From NCBI RefSeq assembly GCF_000381985.1, contig NZ_KB907339.1, positions 62,001 through 126,000 of the forward strand: a stretch of 64,000 nt of DNA, read 5' to 3'. A model generated the notes under the pieces. That model made no database searches, was not told the origin of the DNA, and saw only the letters and a program-made list of their open reading frames with translations. Origin of the DNA: Novispirillum itersonii subsp. itersonii ATCC 12639 (GTDB taxonomy: Bacteria; Pseudomonadota; Alphaproteobacteria; Rhodospirillales; Rhodospirillaceae). This document shows positions 54,371 through 62,414 of the stretch, piece by piece. Every line of letters begins with the position of its first letter. Positions within the stretch are counted from its first letter, which is position 1. Both the position numbers and the translations under genes were made by a program.

Positions 54371-54509
54371 TGCTGTTTCCCCGGAATCGGGTTCTGGTTC
54401 CGGTTCTGGGGCCGTGAAGATGCTTTTCTTTGCAAACTGAGCATGCCTTCTGTGGGCTGGCACCGGGATGGCCGGGGCAATGCTCCTGCGTCGGGCGGAC
54501 CCTGCCATC

Positions 54510-55418
54510 ATGACACTGCATTTCAGCGGCAATGGCGAAACCTCTGGTTTACCGCGCCGGGCCGGTATTGGCCTGAAGCCGGAACACTATGCGGATATTC
54601 TGCAGGCTGGGCCGCAGGGGCTGCCCAATGTCGGCTGGTTTGAGGCGCATCCGGAAAATTATATGGGGGAAGGTGGCCCGCCACATCGCTGGCTGACAGC
54701 CATCTGCGGGCATTGGCCGCTGTCGCTGCATGCCGTCGGTCTGTCCCTTGGGTCTGCCGGTGGGGTTGATCCGGCGCATCTGGCCCGCCTGAAAGCCCTG
54801 ACCGACCGGTATCAGCCTGCGATGGTGTCGGATCATCTGGCCTGGAGTCAGGTTGACGGGCTGTATCTCAACGATTTGCTGCCGGTCCCGCTGACCGCCG
54901 TGGCGCGGGATGTGTTCGCCGCCAACATTGACCGGGTGCAGACCGTACTTCAGCGCCCTATTCTGATCGAAAATCCGTCACTGTATCTGCGCTGGGCCGG
55001 GGCGGAGATGACCGAGACTTCCCTGTTGCGGGATCTGGTCCGCCGGACCGGCTGCGGCCTGCTGCTGGACGTGAACAATGTGGCGGTCAGCTGCGGCAAT
55101 CTGGGGGATGACCCGGAAGCATATCTGCGGGCGTTTCCGCTGGACGCGGTGCAGGAAATCCATCTGGCCGGGCATGCGGTGCGGCAGGTGGAAGGCCAGA
55201 CCCTGCGGCTGGATGATCATGGTAGTCCGGTCCGCCCTGAGGTGTGGGCGCTCTATACCCTGACCCTGCGGCTGTTGCGGGACCGTGGTCTACCGCCACC
55301 GCCGACCCTGATTGAATGGGATACCGAGATCCCCACGCTGTCCTGCTGGCAGCAGGAGGCAGCGGAGGCTGACCGCCTGCTGGCCGCCGTATGGGATGAG
55401 GAGAGGGCCGATGTCTGA
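54510..55418 (+). CDS. bufB: DUF692 multinuclear non-haem iron oxidase (bufferin maturase)
   Basis: A 302-residue TIM-barrel enzyme of the MNIO family (formerly DUF692), related to MbnB of methanobactin synthesis. Metal-ligand motifs are all visible: GIGLKPEHY (H27), WFEAHPENY (E45, H47), LSLHAVGLSLGS (H74), VSDHLAW (D108, H109), LIENPS (E154), LLLDVNN (D187), EIHLAGH (H218, H222), DDHGSP (D236, H237) and a late IEWD. Expected role: oxidative conversion of precursor Cys. The start is taken as ATG 54510; ATGs at 54468 and 54480 are possible. Its last eight bases overlap the DUF2063 gene. Confidence 0.93.
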   Translation: MTLHFSGNGETSGLPRRAGIGLKPEHYADILQAGPQGLPNVGWFEAHPENYMGEGGPPHRWLTAICGHWPLSLHAVGLSLGSAGGVDPAHLARLKALTDRYQPAMVSDHLAWSQVDGLYLNDLLPVPLTAVARDVFAANIDRVQTVLQRPILIENPSLYLRWAGAEMTETSLLRDLVRRTGCGLLLDVNNVAVSCGNLGDDPEAYLRAFPLDAVQEIHLAGHAVRQVEGQTLRLDDHGSPVRPEVWALYTLTLRLLRDRGLPPPPTLIEWDTEIPTLSCWQQEAAEADRLLAAVWDEERADV

Positions 55419-56187
55419 CGCTGTTCAGGCCTTGCAGGACATTCAGCGCCGGTTTGCCCGCTGGGTGCTGGGGCAGGATGACGGGGCCGGTCTGGCCGGT
55501 CTGGTGGAAGGGCCGGGCCTGTGGGTTCACCGGAATACGGTCCGCCTGACTCTGAGCGATGCGCTGGGTGATCTCTACCCGGTCACCCGGCAGGTGGTGG
55601 GGGATGACTTTTTTGCGCAGGCGGCCAGACTTTTCCTGCGTGATCAGCCCCCCGTGGCCGCGACGCTGTTGCTGTGGGGCGGGCGGTTTCCTGCCTTTCT
55701 GGAAGAACTGCCCCCGGCGCAGGGGCTTCCCTATCTGCCGGATCTGGCCCGTCTGGAATGGCGGCGCCATCAGGCCCTGCACGGCCCGGAGGCCCCGGTT
55801 CTGACCGCCGGTGATCTGGCCGCCCTGCCGGTGGATCAGGCGGATGGGCTGGCCCTGACCCTGCACCCGACCGCCGGACTTGTGGTGTCTGACTGGCCGG
55901 TGCTGGATCTGTGGCAGGCCCATCAGGGGCCGGATGACTTTGACCGGCTCAGGTTCTCTCCCCGGCGGCAGGACATTGTGATTGTCCGCCCGCAGGCACA
56001 GGTGCTGTTACAGGCCCTGCCACCGGGCGGGGCGCGCTTTCTGGCGTGTCTTGATCAGGGGATCGGACCGGCCATTGCCCGGGCGGTGGAGGAGGAGCCG
56101 GGCTTTAATGCCGGGGCCCTGCTGGCTCAGGCCCTCAGCGCAGGTTGGTTCCGGCGTGATGCTGCGGTACAGAAGGAGCAGGTCTGA
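55411..56187 (+). CDS. bufC: DUF2063 protein, MNIO partner (BufC-like)
   Basis: A 258-residue protein. The N-terminal half is the DUF2063 domain: LQDIQRRFARWVLG, then VHRNTVRLTLSDALGDLYPVTRQVVGDDFFAQAARLFLRDQPP. The C-terminal half is a winged-helix-like RRE-type region ending GALLAQALSAGWFR. In the methanobactin and bufferin systems such partners bind the precursor and present it to the oxidase. GAGGAGAGGGCCG precedes the ATG, which lies inside the end of bufB. Its stop overlaps the next start by one base. Coupling of the three genes implies fixed protein ratios. Confidence 0.9.
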   Translation: MSDAVQALQDIQRRFARWVLGQDDGAGLAGLVEGPGLWVHRNTVRLTLSDALGDLYPVTRQVVGDDFFAQAARLFLRDQPPVAATLLLWGGRFPAFLEELPPAQGLPYLPDLARLEWRRHQALHGPEAPVLTAGDLAALPVDQADGLALTLHPTAGLVVSDWPVLDLWQAHQGPDDFDRLRFSPRRQDIVIVRPQAQVLLQALPPGGARFLACLDQGIGPAIARAVEEEPGFNAGALLAQALSAGWFRRDAAVQKEQV

Positions 56188-56621
56188 TGAAAGCGGTCTC
56201 AGAGGTTTTATCGTCATCCCTGTCCCGGATTCCTGATGCCGGATTGAGTCTGTTGGCCCGGCTGGGCATGGCGGGCATTTTCTGGCGCTCCGGCCAGACC
56301 AAGGTTGATGGTTGGTCCGTCACCGACGGCACGATTTATCTGTTCGCTGAAGAATATCGTCTGCCGCTGCTGCCGCCGGAGGTCGCGGCATGGCTGGCGG
56401 CAGGGGCCGAGCATCTGTTTCCCGTTCTGCTGGTGCTGGGGCTGCTGACCCGGCTGTCGGCGCTGGCGCTGGCGGCAATGACGCTGGTGATTCAGGTGTT
56501 TGTGTACCCCGGGCTGTGGCCGGATCATCTGACATGGCTGTCGGCGCTGCTGCTGATCGCGGTGAAGGGGGCGGGGCCGGTTGCGCTGGATGCGCTGCTG
56601 CCGTCACGCTTCCGGTTCTGA
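56187..56621 (+). CDS. DoxX-family membrane protein of the bufferin-type operon
   Basis: A 144-residue inner-membrane protein with four predicted helices (LSLLARLGMAGIFWRSGQTK, VAAWLAAGAEHLFPVLLVL, LTRLSALALAAMTLVIQVF, LTWLSALLLIAVKGAG). It matches the DoxX family, including the first-helix GIFWRSG and EHLFPVLLVLG segments. DoxX proteins often close DUF2282-DUF692-DUF2063 operons; a redox or quinone-linked role is suspected but unproved. The ATG overlaps the bufC stop (TGATGA). No terminator was found before the kinase gene 103 bases downstream. Confidence 0.9.
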   Translation: MKAVSEVLSSSLSRIPDAGLSLLARLGMAGIFWRSGQTKVDGWSVTDGTIYLFAEEYRLPLLPPEVAAWLAAGAEHLFPVLLVLGLLTRLSALALAAMTLVIQVFVYPGLWPDHLTWLSALLLIAVKGAGPVALDALLPSRFRF

Positions 56622-56724
56622 GCGCAGGATCCGGCAAGGAAACAAAAACACTGACGGAAGAAAACTGTACGGCCTGCCCCCGATCAGATTATGGTGGTGA
56701 CGGAGTGTTTCGGGGGCCGGTCCG

Positions 56725-59700
56725 GTGCGTGATTACAGGTCTGTCTTGTCGATTTTTGCCATCGCGCTGCTGGTTCTGGCGGCGTGGACCTCTTGGTTTG
56801 AGTGGCAGAACCGTCAGAATATCCGGCAACTGGCCCGGGTTGAGCTGAACGCCCGCGCGGATTCCCTGACCGGCACATTTCTGTCGACCTTTCAGGTGGT
56901 GGAAAACACTCTGGTGGCGGTGGTCACCCGGCGGCAGGAGAATCTGCGCGCCGGGAATGGCATTGACCCGGATGTGCAGGCCACTGTCGAGGCGCTCGGT
57001 CAGTTCGTTGCGCAGGTCCGGGGGCTGGTCATCTTCGATCAGGCCGGCAATTCCGTTTACGATTCAACGGCATTTCCGGTTCCGCCGGTCAATGTCGCCG
57101 ACCGTGACTATTTCACCCATTTCTCCCGCAGTGATCATGGCAATGGCCGCGATACCTTCCTCGGGACCCCGGTGGTCGGGCGGACCAGCGGGACGTGGTT
57201 CCTGAGTATGAGCCGCGAGGTGGTGAATGCCGGTGGCCGTTTTTCCGGGGTGGCGCTGGGGGTGATTGATGTCGGGTTTCTCCAGCGCCTGCTGCGGGAA
57301 TCCCGCCGACCGGAAGATGCCGCACTGGCGCTGGTGACGCCGGACAATGTGATCATTGCGGCTTTTGTCCCCGGTGATGATACCTCGCTGACCGGCAAGC
57401 GCCTTGAGGAAACCCGTGTTTTCGGCGATGCGGCCCTGCGGTTTGCCAATGCACCGTCACCGTATGGGGTCTTTGATGGTGACGATACGCTGGTCGCTGT
57501 GTCTCCGGTATCGGGGATGCCGGTGCGGGTGGTGATGATGCGCACCTGGGACCGTGCGGACAGCCAGTGGCATGCCTCCCTGTCCCGGCAGCTGTTCCTG
57601 ATGGCCGGGACCCTGATCGTCCTGTTTCTGGTGTGGGCACCGGTGTCGCGGGTGATCCGTGACCGCGACCGCCTGTTTACCCTGTCGCCGGATCCGGTGT
57701 GCGTGCTGGAGGCCGATGGCCGGTTCCTGTCAGTCAATCCGGCGTGGGAATCCGCCCTGAAGCTGCCTCGTGCCGAGATACTCGGTCAGTCGGTGCTGGA
57801 TTTCGTCCACAGCGAAGACCGCAGCCGTCTGGCTGATATTCTGTTGCGGCTGTCCGTCGGCGGGCGGGTGGAAGAATTTACCCTGTGCTTCCGTGATCAC
57901 AGCAACGGGCAGATTTATCTGTCGATGGTGGCGGTGGCGGAAAACAGCCGGGTCTTTGCGATTGCCCGGAATGTCACCCAGCGCCTGCTGTCGGAAGAGG
58001 CGCTCCGCCGCAGCGAGCAGCGGTTCCGCGATGTGGCGGAAGCCTCCGGTGAGTTCATCTGGGAAACCGATGGCTCCGGCACGTTGGTCTTTGTGACGGA
58101 ACGGGCGCGGGCCGCCCTTGGTGTGGCGGGGTCGGAACTGATGGGACGACCACTGGCCGACCTGATCGGCGAGAATGACCGCCCCCGGGTGGCCGCGGCA
58201 CTGCGGCGTTACAGCCCGTTTCATTATGAGGTGGAAACCCGGCGCGCCAACGGGGGGCGGGTGATCCTGCGCCTGTCCGGGGTGCCGGTGGTGGATGGCA
58301 GTGACCGGCTGACCGGCTTTCGCGGTGCGGCGCTGGATGTGACGGAACGGCGACAGGCCCGGCAGGCCCTTCTGGAAAGCGAGGCCCGGTTCCGCAGCAT
58401 CGTCAACACCGTGATCGACGGTATTCTGACCGTTGACGAATATGGGATCATAGAATCGGTCAATCCGGCGATTGAGCGGATGTTTGAATACTCCGCCCGG
58501 GAAATGGTCGGCCGGGCCGTCTCCATGCTGTTTGCCGGGGATGCGGCCTTGCCGCATCCGGATTTTATGGCGCTCTACAGCCACTCGGGGGAGGAAGGGG
58601 TGCCGGGGAATGGCCGCGAAATCCTCGCCCGGCGGAAATCGGGGCTGGAATTTCCGCTGGAGCTGGGCGTCAGCGAGGTCTGGTTCGGCGGCAAGCGGCT
58701 GTTCATCGGCGTCTGCCGTGATATTTCCGAGCGCAAGCGAATTGACCGTCTGAAAGATGAATTCGTTTCAACCGTCAGCCACGAACTGCGGACCCCGCTG
58801 ACCTCTATCCGCGGGGCGCTGGGCCTGATTAACGGCGGTGCGGTGGGCGAGCTGCCGCCGAAAGCCCGTAATCTTGTCGGTATCGCCTATTCAAACAGCG
58901 AACGCCTGATCACGCTGGTCAATGATATCCTCGATATGCAGAAGATCGAGTCCGGCCGGATGGTCTATGACATGCGCCCGCTTGACCTCAGTGCGCTGTT
59001 GCGGCGGGCGGTGACGGAGATCAATGCCTTTGCCGGGCAATACGGTGTACGCGTTACGCTGACCGTCCCCGAAGACAACGGTGATACGGCGGTGATGGTT
59101 TCCGGTGATGCCGACCGTCTGGTGCAGGTGTCCATTAATCTGCTGTCCAACGCCATCAAGTTCTCGCCGGAAGGGGGGGAAGTGACCGTGGCGCTGCAGA
59201 CCCGGGGGCGGATGGCAGAGGTGCTGATCACCGATCAGGGGCCGGGCATTCCGGAGGAGTTTCAGCCTCAGATTTTCCAGAAGTTCTCGCAGGCGGATGC
59301 TACGGATACCCGTGCCAAGGGCGGGACCGGGCTTGGTCTGTCGATCGCCAAGGCGATTGTCGATCATCATCACGGCACGATTTCGTTTGAGAGCGTTGCC
59401 GGGCAGGGCACCACGTTTGTTCTGGCCCTGCCGATGACCGCCCCGGCTGTGGAGGTGGAGCCTGCACCGCTTCCCCCGCCGTTGTCGCAGTCTTTGCTGA
59501 TCGTTGAGGATGATCCGGTGATCTCTGACCTGCTGACAGAATATCTGGGGCAGGACGGCTACCGGGTTTCTGTCGCCTCAACGGTGGCCGAGGCCCGGAC
59601 CATGCTGGGGCAGACGCACTTTGACGGCATCACGCTTGATCTGATGCTGCCTGATGGCGACGGCCTGACGCTGGTGGATGAAATGCGCCGTCAGGGACGT

Positions 59701-60261
59701 CTGGGGGCGGTGCCGGTGGTGGTGGTGTCAGCGATTGCCGATGAACGGCGGGTGCTGGGCGAGGCGCTGGGGATCCATGACTGGGTCCGTAAGCCGATTG
59801 ATCCGAGTCTGCTGCGGGAGTCTGTCCGTCGGGCGATTCCGGCGGGAAGCCGGGCCAGAGCCCTGTATGTCGAGGATGACAGTGATCTGCGCAGTACCCT
59901 GCAGGAGGTTTTGTCCGAGCAGGTTGACCTGATCGGTGCCTCGACGGTGCAGGAGGCCCGGCGGTATCTGACCCGGGGCGATGCCTTTGATCTGGTGCTG
60001 CTTGATCTGCATCTGCCTGACGGGCGTGGCGAGGACCTTTTCCCCGATATCCGGGCGCACCCGTCGCATCCGGCGGTGGTGATCCTGTCCGCTTTGCCCG
60101 GCAGCCCGCCGGTTGACACCGTGGTATCGGCGGCATTGGTCAAGAGTATGGTCAGTAACGAAGAACTGGTTGAAACGGTGCGGACCCTGATCCGCGGACG
60201 CCGCGATCACTCTGCCGCCAGTCCGGCGGCGGACGGCGAAGAGGGGAGTGAAACGGTATGA
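56725..60261 (+). CDS. dCACHE-domain hybrid histidine kinase with two receivers
   Basis: An 1178-residue membrane sensor. Helix 8-27; periplasmic double-CACHE domain about 35-285 (ADRDYFTHFSRS, GTPVVGRTSGTWFLSMSREV); helix about 292-312; three PAS domains about 320-430, 435-550 and 560-675; HisKA with H686 (TVSHELRTPLTS); HATPase with GTGLGLSIAKAI; receiver 1 with D972 (LDLMLPDGDG); receiver 2 with D1094 (LDLHLPDGRG). Start is GTG at 56725 with a weak ribosome site. Its stop overlaps the single-receiver gene (ATGA). Position 103 bases after the DoxX gene, on the same strand without a terminator, allows co-transcription with the bufferin-type genes. The CACHE ligand is unknown. Confidence 0.92.
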   Translation: MRDYRSVLSIFAIALLVLAAWTSWFEWQNRQNIRQLARVELNARADSLTGTFLSTFQVVENTLVAVVTRRQENLRAGNGIDPDVQATVEALGQFVAQVRGLVIFDQAGNSVYDSTAFPVPPVNVADRDYFTHFSRSDHGNGRDTFLGTPVVGRTSGTWFLSMSREVVNAGGRFSGVALGVIDVGFLQRLLRESRRPEDAALALVTPDNVIIAAFVPGDDTSLTGKRLEETRVFGDAALRFANAPSPYGVFDGDDTLVAVSPVSGMPVRVVMMRTWDRADSQWHASLSRQLFLMAGTLIVLFLVWAPVSRVIRDRDRLFTLSPDPVCVLEADGRFLSVNPAWESALKLPRAEILGQSVLDFVHSEDRSRLADILLRLSVGGRVEEFTLCFRDHSNGQIYLSMVAVAENSRVFAIARNVTQRLLSEEALRRSEQRFRDVAEASGEFIWETDGSGTLVFVTERARAALGVAGSELMGRPLADLIGENDRPRVAAALRRYSPFHYEVETRRANGGRVILRLSGVPVVDGSDRLTGFRGAALDVTERRQARQALLESEARFRSIVNTVIDGILTVDEYGIIESVNPAIERMFEYSAREMVGRAVSMLFAGDAALPHPDFMALYSHSGEEGVPGNGREILARRKSGLEFPLELGVSEVWFGGKRLFIGVCRDISERKRIDRLKDEFVSTVSHELRTPLTSIRGALGLINGGAVGELPPKARNLVGIAYSNSERLITLVNDILDMQKIESGRMVYDMRPLDLSALLRRAVTEINAFAGQYGVRVTLTVPEDNGDTAVMVSGDADRLVQVSINLLSNAIKFSPEGGEVTVALQTRGRMAEVLITDQGPGIPEEFQPQIFQKFSQADATDTRAKGGTGLGLSIAKAIVDHHHGTISFESVAGQGTTFVLALPMTAPAVEVEPAPLPPPLSQSLLIVEDDPVISDLLTEYLGQDGYRVSVASTVAEARTMLGQTHFDGITLDLMLPDGDGLTLVDEMRRQGRLGAVPVVVVSAIADERRVLGEALGIHDWVRKPIDPSLLRESVRRAIPAGSRARALYVEDDSDLRSTLQEVLSEQVDLIGASTVQEARRYLTRGDAFDLVLLDLHLPDGRGEDLFPDIRAHPSHPAVVILSALPGSPPVDTVVSAALVKSMVSNEELVETVRTLIRGRRDHSAASPAADGEEGSETV

Positions 60262-60653
60262 ACGCGCCTTTGGAACGGATCCTGTATGTCGAGGATGACA
60301 GTGATATTCAGGAAATCGCCCGTCTGGCGCTGGTTGATCTGGGGGGGCTTGATGTTACGGTCTGCTCTTCAGGCCGCGAGGCACTGGCTGCCTTCGCCGC
60401 CGTACGCCCGCAGATGGTGCTGCTGGATGTGATGATGCCGGGAATGGATGGCCCGACGACGATGACGTCGTTGCGGGCCCTGCCGGGGGGAGAAACGATT
60501 CCGGTGGCCTTCATGACTGCCAAGGTGCAGTCGCACGAGGTCAGCCGCTATCGTGACATGGGGGCGATCGGGGTTATCAGCAAGCCGTTTGATCCGATGA
60601 CGCTTGCTGATCAGGTCCGGGCGCTGTGGGCTGAATGGGGGGCTCAATGCTGA
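60258..60653 (+). CDS. single-domain response regulator
   Basis: A 131-residue CheY-like receiver with no output domain. It has the acidic pair in LYVEDDSD, phospho-acceptor D57 (VLLDVMMPGMDG), Thr in FMTAK and Lys in ISKPFDP, so it should be phosphorylated normally. It overlaps the stop of the dCACHE kinase by four bases and its own stop overlaps the next start. It probably shuttles phosphate between that kinase and the HPt domain of the following protein. Confidence 0.94.
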   Translation: MNAPLERILYVEDDSDIQEIARLALVDLGGLDVTVCSSGREALAAFAAVRPQMVLLDVMMPGMDGPTTMTSLRALPGGETIPVAFMTAKVQSHEVSRYRDMGAIGVISKPFDPMTLADQVRALWAEWGAQC

Positions 60654-62374
60654 ATGAAAAACTGCGTGGACTGTTGACCCGGTATTGCGACTCTCTGGCC
60701 GAGCGGCGGGACAGTCTGCAGAGCTGCGCCGCCGCGCTGGAGGCCGCCGCCGCTGCCGGAGACGATCTGCGGCAGGATCCGGCCTACCCGCTGTTCCGGC
60801 GTGATGCCCATCAGCTGGCCGGATCCGGTGGCAGCATGGGCTTTCCCGAACTGGGGCGGACGGCCCTGTATCTGGATGTGGCGCTGGTGGCGCTGACCGA
60901 AAGCCCGGACCGTCCGGGCCCGGCAGAGGCTGCCCAGCTGCGTCTGTTGACCGGTGCGGTGCTGAAGCGGATGGCCGGACTGCAACCGGACCACAGTTCG
61001 TTGCTGCAGCCGGCGGATGAGCAGGCGGAAGCGATCCTGATGGCCGGGGATGTGGCGCCGGGGTTTGCCCCGCCGGGGGTCCGGGCCCGGCAGTCCCTGC
61101 GGCTGGGGACCGAGATCATCCTGATCTCGCAGGATGAGGTGGTGATCAACCATCTGCAGAAGGATCTTGCCCCCTATGGGTTGATCCTGACGGTCCGGCC
61201 TGCCCCTGCGGCTCTGGCGGCGGCACAGTCGGGGATGACCACGCTGGTGATCCTTGACCGCGATGCCTGCCCCGCGACGGATCCCGAGGAAGGGGGAGTC
61301 CTGCCCGCCGATGTCACCGCCGGTCTGGCCACGGATATCCCGGTGGCGGTGATGGATCATGATGACAGTCTGCAGCGGCGTATTGATGCCCGTCAGGCCG
61401 GGGCTGTTGCCTTTGTCGGCAAGCCGGTCAATGCGGCGGTGATTGTCGATCTTCTGGACCGTCTGCATCATGTGCCGGATACCCGCCCGCCGTCGGTGGT
61501 GGTGCTGGGCGATGACAGTATGGAAAAGGCGCTGTGCCTGCATGCCCTGCAGGCTGCGGGGATGACCTGCATCAGTCCCGATGATCCCGATGATCTGTTG
61601 CAGTGCCTGACCGATGCCCGGCCTGATCTACTGATCTTGCTGCGCCGCTGTGCCGGGTTGCCCGCCGGTGATATTCTGGGGGCGCTGCGCCAGCATCCGG
61701 CGTATGTCAGCCTGCCCGCGCTGATCCTCGGGGGGCGTGACGCTGATCTGCACGCCGACAGCGTCGCCGGGGCTGATGTGGCGGTGGCGCTGCCGTTTGA
61801 CCCCGATGTACTGGTGCTGTCGGTCTGGCACCGGGTGCAGCGGTTCCGCGAGGTGCAGGCGCTGATCACCCGTGATTCCCTGTGCAATCTGCTGACCCAT
61901 GGGGCTTTCATCAATCAGCTGGAACGCGAGCTGTCTCTGGCCCGCCGTGGCCGGTCTGATCTGTCGGTCGCCCTGCTGGATATTGATGGCCTGCGGGAAA
62001 TCAACGAGCTGTGGGGCCATCAGACCGGTGATGCGGTGCTGCAGGGCTTTTCCCGCCTGTTGCGGCAGCGGATGCGCAAAACCGACATCATCGGCCGTCT
62101 GGGCGGTGAAACCTTCGCGATCATTCTGCCGGGGGCTTCGAAAACGCAGGCCCGGCAGGTGATCACCGATATCGCCGGGGCCTTCCGCAGCCTTGACCAG
62201 CCGTGCCGTGACGGGGTGTTTCAGGCGACGGTCAGTGCCGGGATTGCCGGTTTTGCCGATGGCGCGGGAACGGTGCGCGATTGCCTGCGGGCTGCCGATT
62301 CCGCCTTGTTTGCAGCCAAGAACCGGGGTCGGGATCAGGTCTGTCTGGCCACCCCGTCCCACGCTGAGGCCTGA
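60647..62374 (+). CDS. HPt-(pseudo-receiver)x2-GGDEF protein, putative diguanylate cyclase
   Basis: A 575-residue soluble protein. HPt about 5-115 with H55 (DAHQLAGSGGSMGF). Receiver-like domain about 155-275 keeps an Asp (VILDRDA) but lacks the normal acidic pair (LISQDE). A second receiver-like domain about 285-400 has no phospho-acceptor Asp (LLILLRRC). The GGDEF domain about 410-570 has LLDIDGLREINELWGHQTGDAVL and the active-site loop GGETF (486-490): the catalytic third position is acidic, the fourth is Thr instead of Glu. Activity is therefore plausible but not certain. Start ATG 60647 overlaps the receiver gene. It would connect the upstream kinase to c-di-GMP. Confidence 0.88.
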   Translation: MLNEKLRGLLTRYCDSLAERRDSLQSCAAALEAAAAAGDDLRQDPAYPLFRRDAHQLAGSGGSMGFPELGRTALYLDVALVALTESPDRPGPAEAAQLRLLTGAVLKRMAGLQPDHSSLLQPADEQAEAILMAGDVAPGFAPPGVRARQSLRLGTEIILISQDEVVINHLQKDLAPYGLILTVRPAPAALAAAQSGMTTLVILDRDACPATDPEEGGVLPADVTAGLATDIPVAVMDHDDSLQRRIDARQAGAVAFVGKPVNAAVIVDLLDRLHHVPDTRPPSVVVLGDDSMEKALCLHALQAAGMTCISPDDPDDLLQCLTDARPDLLILLRRCAGLPAGDILGALRQHPAYVSLPALILGGRDADLHADSVAGADVAVALPFDPDVLVLSVWHRVQRFREVQALITRDSLCNLLTHGAFINQLERELSLARRGRSDLSVALLDIDGLREINELWGHQTGDAVLQGFSRLLRQRMRKTDIIGRLGGETFAIILPGASKTQARQVITDIAGAFRSLDQPCRDGVFQATVSAGIAGFADGAGTVRDCLRAADSALFAAKNRGRDQVCLATPSHAEA

Positions 62375-62414
62375 GGAGCCAAACAGACAAGTGGACAGTG
62401 ACAGGAACCGGACC

